A stretch of 10,371 nt of DNA from Euperipatoides rowelli (Eukaryota > Onychophora > Udeonychophora > Euonychophora > Peripatopsidae). The stretch lies in NCBI GenBank assembly GCA_003024985.2, contig PXIH01S0011095.1. The stretch is one strand, 5' to 3'. Below the pieces are notes generated by a model. That model was not told the DNA's origin. It saw only the letters and a list, made by a program, of their open reading frames with translations, and ran no database searches. The position numbers and the translations under genes were made by a program. Shown here one piece after another: positions 7,901 to 10,371 of this stretch; position 1 is the stretch's first letter; each line of letters begins with the position of its first letter.

Positions 7901-9154
7901 TTGATAATAGCTACCGGTACTGTGCATGCAACTGATTATGAGCACTGTATTAAAATTTTTTTTTTTCTCTTTTAAATATAGAAGCCAGAGAAAAGTCTTT
8001 CGAGAAGGATAGTTTTATCAAGTATCGATTGCTCTTTAAACCCAACATGTATTCCAATGTGATTCAAGTTAGGTTCCGTACAAGGCAAAATCACGGCCTC
8101 CTGTTTAGTGCTGCTAGTCTAGGAGGTGGAGAGTATAGTATTCTTGAGGTAAAAGTTTTGATTTTTTTTTTTAAAATCTGATTTTATTTCTCTCTTTTGA
8201 TTATTTTATTTGTAAATATGTTTTGTTTTATTTTCTTGAAATTATAATGTCAATTAAGTAGATTTATATTTACGTATAAATATGTCTTACATTAAAATAA
8301 TAGTGTTATTTTAATGCATGCTGAAAGTAACAAAAGTTGCCACCAGTTGGGGCACAGAGGATGTAATTAATCTTTGCAATCTGGAATTCGGTGCCATGAA
8401 AACTATAAATTACCTGGCCATAAATGAAGTAATTTATGTATCATTGAAATGGTTCTATTCTGTCCAAATTCAGTAGGCCTAAGTGAATTCAGACAGTGAA
8501 AAAAATTTGTCTATAAGCACAACTGTAAAAGATAACAAAATTTATTAAAGATCAGCCTTTATATCATTTAGTAAAACCAGAAAGTATTGTACAAATATTT
8601 ACAAAAAAAAAAACATTTGATTTTGTCCTCTTATTTATGATTGAAGCAAGTCGTAAACCACATAAGTATGTTTTCACATTATAAGTTTGAGAAACAAATT
8701 TAATTTTTCGTATTGTGAGAAGTGCCTTAAATTAGTTTAGTTTTTTTTTTTTTAAAAAATAGAGAAAGTTAGTAATTACCCTTTCAAAATGTTGCATTTT
8801 TATACAAGTTATTGAAATATTTTAATAAATGGTATTATGTGTTTTTATATTTATAGATCAAAAACAGAACTCTTGTTTTCCGATTTGATTTGAATGCTAG
8901 AAAAGCTCAAGAACAAGTCCTTTTATTAAATGAAATAAAAGTGAACGATGGTCGCTGGCATGTAGTTAGAGTTGAACGTTATGGAGACGAGGCAATCATG
9001 ACCTTAGATGGAGGTGATGGACGTAAATTTAATGAAACTCTGGGAATGATTGGCTTCCACAAATTAATAAATATCGATGAACAAAATGTGTTCATTGGAG
9101 CTGATGTCAAGGTCATCGACCAGGCCAATGTCGAACTAACCAATGATTATGAAG
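1583..9154 (+). CDS. CadN: Neural-cadherin (CadN-like), internal part of gene, five exons
   Basis: This is a partial, multi-exon gene for a classical type III cadherin, a single-pass cell-adhesion receptor that in arthropods binds homophilically and links to actin through catenins. The spliced coding length visible is 1,244 nt (349+249+181+167+298), about 414 codons. Domain order is EGF tail, laminin-G 1, EGF, laminin-G 2 (not complete). This order, with motifs such as GFDGPRC, GWAWLPPLEQC, ISLEFIT, GSWHRLDIYW, NVNTPLQLGG and GRWHVV, matches the membrane-proximal region of insect neural cadherin as I remember it. The presence of a second EGF/LamG pair argues against DE-cadherin (shotgun) of insects, which is shorter here. 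Introns are 96, 5177, 347 and 708 nt with phases 0, 0, 1, 0. All junctions restore an open frame and there are no stops, so I infer a functional gene. The cadherin repeats, the SCLDD-type end of LamG 2, the transmembrane helix and the cytoplasmic tail are not in the window. A divergent paralogue (CadN2 or an ancestral E-cadherin type) remains possible. Confidence 0.88.
2028..2276 (+). CDS. CadN: CadN exon b: second half of laminin-G domain 1
   Basis: The acceptor is ATATTTTTAG (AG at 2026-2027) and the exon begins in phase 0 with DVRLVVDRCKD, continuing directly from YWNKQ of the previous exon. The 83 codons contain SSCEAGG, GFNFFLNVNTPLQLGG and QGFNGCIKNL, the conserved C-terminal strands of this LamG domain including its closing cysteine. 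The donor is ATG|GTAAGTG, a strong consensus, leaving in phase 0. Joined to the next exon it reads NNGM-MYDLD, which has the same length as the corresponding stretch in fly N-cadherin as I recall it. Open reading continues ten codons into the intron and then stops. Confidence 0.88.
3871..4016 (+). repeat. Dispersed direct repeat A, copy 1
   Basis: The stretch from AATAATAAAATATGTATAGTTTTGTAC through CCCCCTTAACT, a poly-A tract and AGAGAACCTTACT resembles 4774-4911 in the same orientation and order. By eye, identity is high in the blocks TTTTGTAC, CCCTTAACT, TTTTTG and AGAGAACCTTACT. There is no coding signal; it is probably a copy of a small non-autonomous element or a segmental duplication. 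Confidence 0.75.
4118..4218 (+). repeat. Inverted repeat B, left arm
   Basis: This arm includes GTTCTGCATAAAAAC, TTTTAAAACAC, TATGCTGAT and ATCCTTTTCAAGG. It is the imperfect reverse complement of 4619-4724, at roughly 85% identity by eye. The pair encloses about 400 bases (4219-4618) and could be the long terminal inverted repeats of a fold-back or MITE-like element about 600 bp long. Confidence 0.75.
4619..4724 (-). repeat. Inverted repeat B, right arm
   Basis: This arm reads CCTTGAAAAGGAT, ATCAGCATA, GTGTTTTAAAA and GTTTTTATGCAGAAC, the reverse complement of the blocks in 4118-4218. Small indels lie in the T-rich middle. No clear target-site duplication was found at the outer ends, so the true element limits are unsettled. 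Confidence 0.75.
4774..4911 (+). repeat. Dispersed direct repeat A, copy 2
   Basis: This is the second copy of the repeat at 3871-4016, about 900 bp downstream, with an N at 4799 where copy 1 has T. It retains TTTTGTAC, the CCCCCCTTAACTGTTTTTG block, a poly-A tract and AGAGAACCTTACT. Confidence 0.75.
5627..5650. repeat. Stem-loop, 9-bp GC-rich arms, in a low-AT island
   Basis: CTGGAAAGG (5627-5635) pairs exactly with CCTTTCCAG (5642-5650) around TGGTGG. A second inverted pair, GAACCAG (5651-5657) and CTGGTTC (5685-5691), follows at once and encloses two tandem GTGGCAT units. The two stems together would fold about 65 bases. No known RNA family is recognised. Confidence 0.6.
6943..6969. repeat. 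Stem-loop, 9-bp arms
   Basis: TTTTGGGAC (6943-6951) pairs exactly with GTCCCAAAA (6961-6969) around a nine-base loop TCCTAAATG. It lies in intron 2, 485 bases before the exon c acceptor site. No function can be assigned. Confidence 0.55.
7454..7634 (+). CDS. CadN: CadN exon c: EGF-like repeat between the two laminin-G domains
   Basis: The acceptor is CTTTTTTTTTATTAG (AG at 7452-7453); the exon begins in phase 0 with ATG, which is an internal Met rather than an initiator. It encodes a linker MYDLDSVG...SGCPP followed by an EGF-like repeat whose six cysteines fall in LNC, PQC, GIC, WRC, LC and DRC, with the usual NG-x-C and C-x-C-YPGYYGDRC ending. No calcium-binding D-x-D/N-E-C start is visible. 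The donor is AAGG|GTAAAT, leaving in phase 1. The exon is separated from the previous one by 5.2 kb but is fully compatible in phase and domain order. Confidence 0.86.
7635..7981 (+). other. Intron 3 of the cadherin gene (347 nt, phase 1)
   Basis: The boundaries are GTAAAT at 7635 and AAATATAG at 7981, with a strong pyrimidine tract before the acceptor. Nothing else is supported apart from an imperfect stem between TCGGCAGCTTTTA (from 7811) and TAAAAGCCGA (7851-7860). Confidence 0.8.
7982..8148 (+). CDS. CadN: CadN exon d: first part of laminin-G domain 2
   Basis: This exon has only 55 full codons. The acceptor is TTTTTTTTTCTCTTTTAAATATAG (AG at 7980-7981). Two bases complete the Glu codon started in exon c (phase 1), followed by AREKSFEKDSFIKYRLLF. 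Typical LamG strands follow: IQVRFRTRQNHGLLFSA and EYSILE. The donor is GAG|GTAAAA, leaving in phase 0. Identification rests on its resemblance to the start of the second N-cadherin LamG domain, where VQLRFRTR-type and YGILE-type motifs occupy the same places, and on exact phase fit with both neighbours. Confidence 0.85.
8149..8856 (+). other. Intron 4 of the cadherin gene (708 nt, phase 0)
   Basis: The boundaries are GTAAAA at 8149 and TTATAG at 8856. It contains an AT-rich hairpin with exact 11-bp arms (8290-8300 and 8306-8316, loop TAGTG) and a TAGGCCTA palindrome near 8475. No exon or RNA gene is seen. Confidence 0.8.
8857..9154 (+). CDS. CadN: CadN exon e: middle and C-terminal part of laminin-G domain 2
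   Basis: The acceptor is GTTTTTATATTTATAG (AG at 8855-8856). The exon begins in phase 0 with IKNRTLVFRFDLN, joining to SILE- of exon d to give the SILEIK strand typical of LamG. It continues through VNDGRWHVVRVERYGD, TLDGGDGRKFNET and NVFIGADV and ends with ELTNDYEG. Two N-glycosylation sequons are visible (NRT, NET). The donor is GAAG|GTGAAA, leaving in phase 1; reading through meets a stop at 9166-9168. The closing cysteine-containing strand of the domain is not encoded here and must be on the next exon, which I could not find in the rest of the window. Confidence 0.86.
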
Positions 9155-9798
9155 GTGAAATTATTTAGTTTAAGAATATTTTATACAATGCAACTTTTTG
9201 TAACTTGTTTTATATTCAATGTGTTTTTTTGCAATTACTTTAGTATTGTTAAATTAAAATTTAATTTGAAAATATTGTTAATGGTATTTATAACAAATAA
9301 ACACCATCTAACTTTAAAATTTATTTACTATGTGCATATACTGTATACAGCCATGTGATTTTCAGTAACTTGATTGAATTATTTCACAAATCCGCTAACA
9401 AAGATACCTGAGTAAGCTACTATTAAATATTTTACAAAACTTTTTTTAGTACATAATCTTATCATATTTTTATAATATTAGCATTTTAAATCTTAAGAAT
9501 TATGAAATTACGGAGAATATAAGTCCCTCTATCAATTGCATAAAAAAAGGAGTACCCTATGGGTGGTAGACAGCCATCACGTTTAATTTACTGTACACTT
9601 GGTCTTTAGTAAAATATTACTGGTCAACAACAAAACCAATTTTTTCAGGACCAATTTTGTTTTTCTTATACAGTAGTATTTTTTATACGGATTTTAAATA
9701 TAAAAACCTTTTTTTTCTCCCAACATTTAGTTTTGAATAAAATATGGTTTTGCCTTGGACTACAATAGAATAAAGTTTGCAAACAGATGTTACCTTAT
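9155..9798 (+). other. Start of the intron following exon e, no gene seen
   Basis: This AT-rich stretch begins with the phase-1 donor GTGAAA. I looked for the next cadherin exon (the Cys-containing end of LamG 2) and found none here or in the rest of the window. The open frame at 9143-9358 mostly lies in this intron and has a low-complexity hydrophobic translation. Confidence 0.65.
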
Positions 9799-10304
9799 TT
9801 AAAATGTAATAGTATTTGATTTCCGTCTATATTTAGCATCTGGATCATCTCTTTTCAATGCCCAGCAATAATCTGATAACATATTTGGACTCCACTTTCC
9901 TTGATACTGCTTCTCCATAGTGATATGTCTTGATGAAAATGCTCTCTATGTTCATCACTGACAGCACCCAGATTTTCAGAAAAAAAAAGTCCTAGTGTGA
10001 ATCCAAAAAGTGTATTAAGTGACATGTTGCAACTCATATTCTTGTAATTTTTGAGATCACTTACAACATCCTAATAACTTTCTGCTTTGTAGTTTCATAA
10101 AAAGTTTTTATTTGTCACATCCTTAAATGGCTGCAATGCTGTCTTTTCCAGCTTGTTCAAATGGGCCTTCAAAATTCTCATCAATCATCAGTTGTCATAT
10201 TTGAGGACCTATGAATATTGCCTCTTTTACTTTGGCTTAACCTGACTGAGGAAACTTATTTTTAATGTAAAGGAAACCATCACCATTCCGGTCCATTACT
10301 TTAA
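9799..10304 (-). pseudogene. Decayed copy of a repetitive, conserved invertebrate protein of unknown function
   Basis: Translating the minus strand in three frame segments gives recognisable pieces in the correct order. These are VMDRNGDGFLYIKNKFP, then AKVKEAIFIGPQI, then ALQPFKDV, then ENLGAVSDEHREHFHQDIS, then MEKQYQGKWSPNMLSDYCW and LKRDDPDAKYRRKS, ending at a stop at 9799-9801. From memory these match the C-terminal part of a family present in many copies in arthropod and other invertebrate genomes, with a GAVSDEHGERFHQDI-type core. I do not know its function; its copy number suggests a mobile-element origin. The copy is broken: at least four in-frame stops, one frameshift between about 10100 and 10160, and another at about 9919-9921 consistent with loss of one base just before MEK. 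The N-terminal part is missing; the homology stops at the TTAA where another element begins. The 60-codon open frame at 9855-10037 is only a fragment of it. Confidence 0.78.
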
Positions 10305-10371
10305 CCCTTTCCACTCCAATGGCGATTGAGAATCGCCATTTTCATTTCCTTGTTTTTCATAATCAATAATT
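10301..10371. mobile_element. End of a piggyBac-like (TTAA) transposon or MITE, extending off the right edge
   Basis: TTAA at 10301-10304 is followed by CCCTTTCCACTCC (10305-10317), then immediately by a perfect palindrome at 10318-10340. The terminus matches, in inverted orientation, the one at the left edge of the window (11 of 13). The TTAA coincides with the point where homology to the minus-strand pseudogene stops, as expected for insertion at a TTAA target. Only about 30 bases of the interior are visible, with no coding sequence. Confidence 0.6.
10318..10340. repeat. Subterminal palindrome, perfect 10-bp arms
   Basis: AATGGCGATT (10318-10327) and AATCGCCATT (10331-10340) pair exactly around GAG. 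It directly abuts the 13-bp transposon terminus, the same layout as at the left edge of the window. Confidence 0.9.

Noticed and set aside
1-10371. CRISPR arrays, operons, tRNA or rRNA genes, bacterial promoters
   Set aside because: None seen. The spliced gene shows this is eukaryotic nuclear DNA, and no regular spaced repeats or tRNA-like cloverleaf were found by eye.

Overview
The window looks like animal nuclear DNA, most likely from an arthropod. It is very AT-rich, has long non-coding stretches with poly-A/poly-T tracts, and contains five separated coding blocks bounded by AG...GT splice signals with compatible phases. Two single N bases (104 and 4799) suggest a draft assembly. I cannot name the species; a chelicerate or crustacean is only a guess.

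The one real gene is on the + strand: an internal piece of a neural-cadherin (CadN-type, classical type III cadherin) gene. Five exons at 1583-1931, 2028-2276, 7454-7634, 7982-8148 and 8857-9154 encode part of the membrane-proximal extracellular region. In order they give the C-terminal half of an EGF repeat, a complete laminin-G domain, a second EGF-like repeat, and most of a second laminin-G domain. All phases match (2; 0; 0; 1; 0; then 1 at the last donor), no frame is broken, and the N-terminal cadherin repeats and C-terminal transmembrane/catenin-binding parts must lie outside the window.

The introns carry most of the repeat content. The 5.2-kb intron 2 holds a block (about 3871-4911) with two direct copies of a ~140-bp repeat flanking two inverted copies of a ~105-bp repeat. 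There is a 22-bp perfect hairpin at 424-479 and a 20-bp tandem duplication at 641-680. The heptamer TACTGTA/TACAGTA occurs about 21 times, far more than base composition predicts.

Both window edges carry what look like ends of TTAA-flanked, piggyBac-like elements: a 13-bp CCCTTWCCAMTCC terminus directly abutting a palindrome. The left element ends at 137 and the right one begins at 10305. The right element appears to have inserted at a TTAA inside a decayed minus-strand pseudogene (about 9799-10304) of a repetitive conserved protein family found in many invertebrates. That pseudogene sits within the intron that follows the last cadherin exon.
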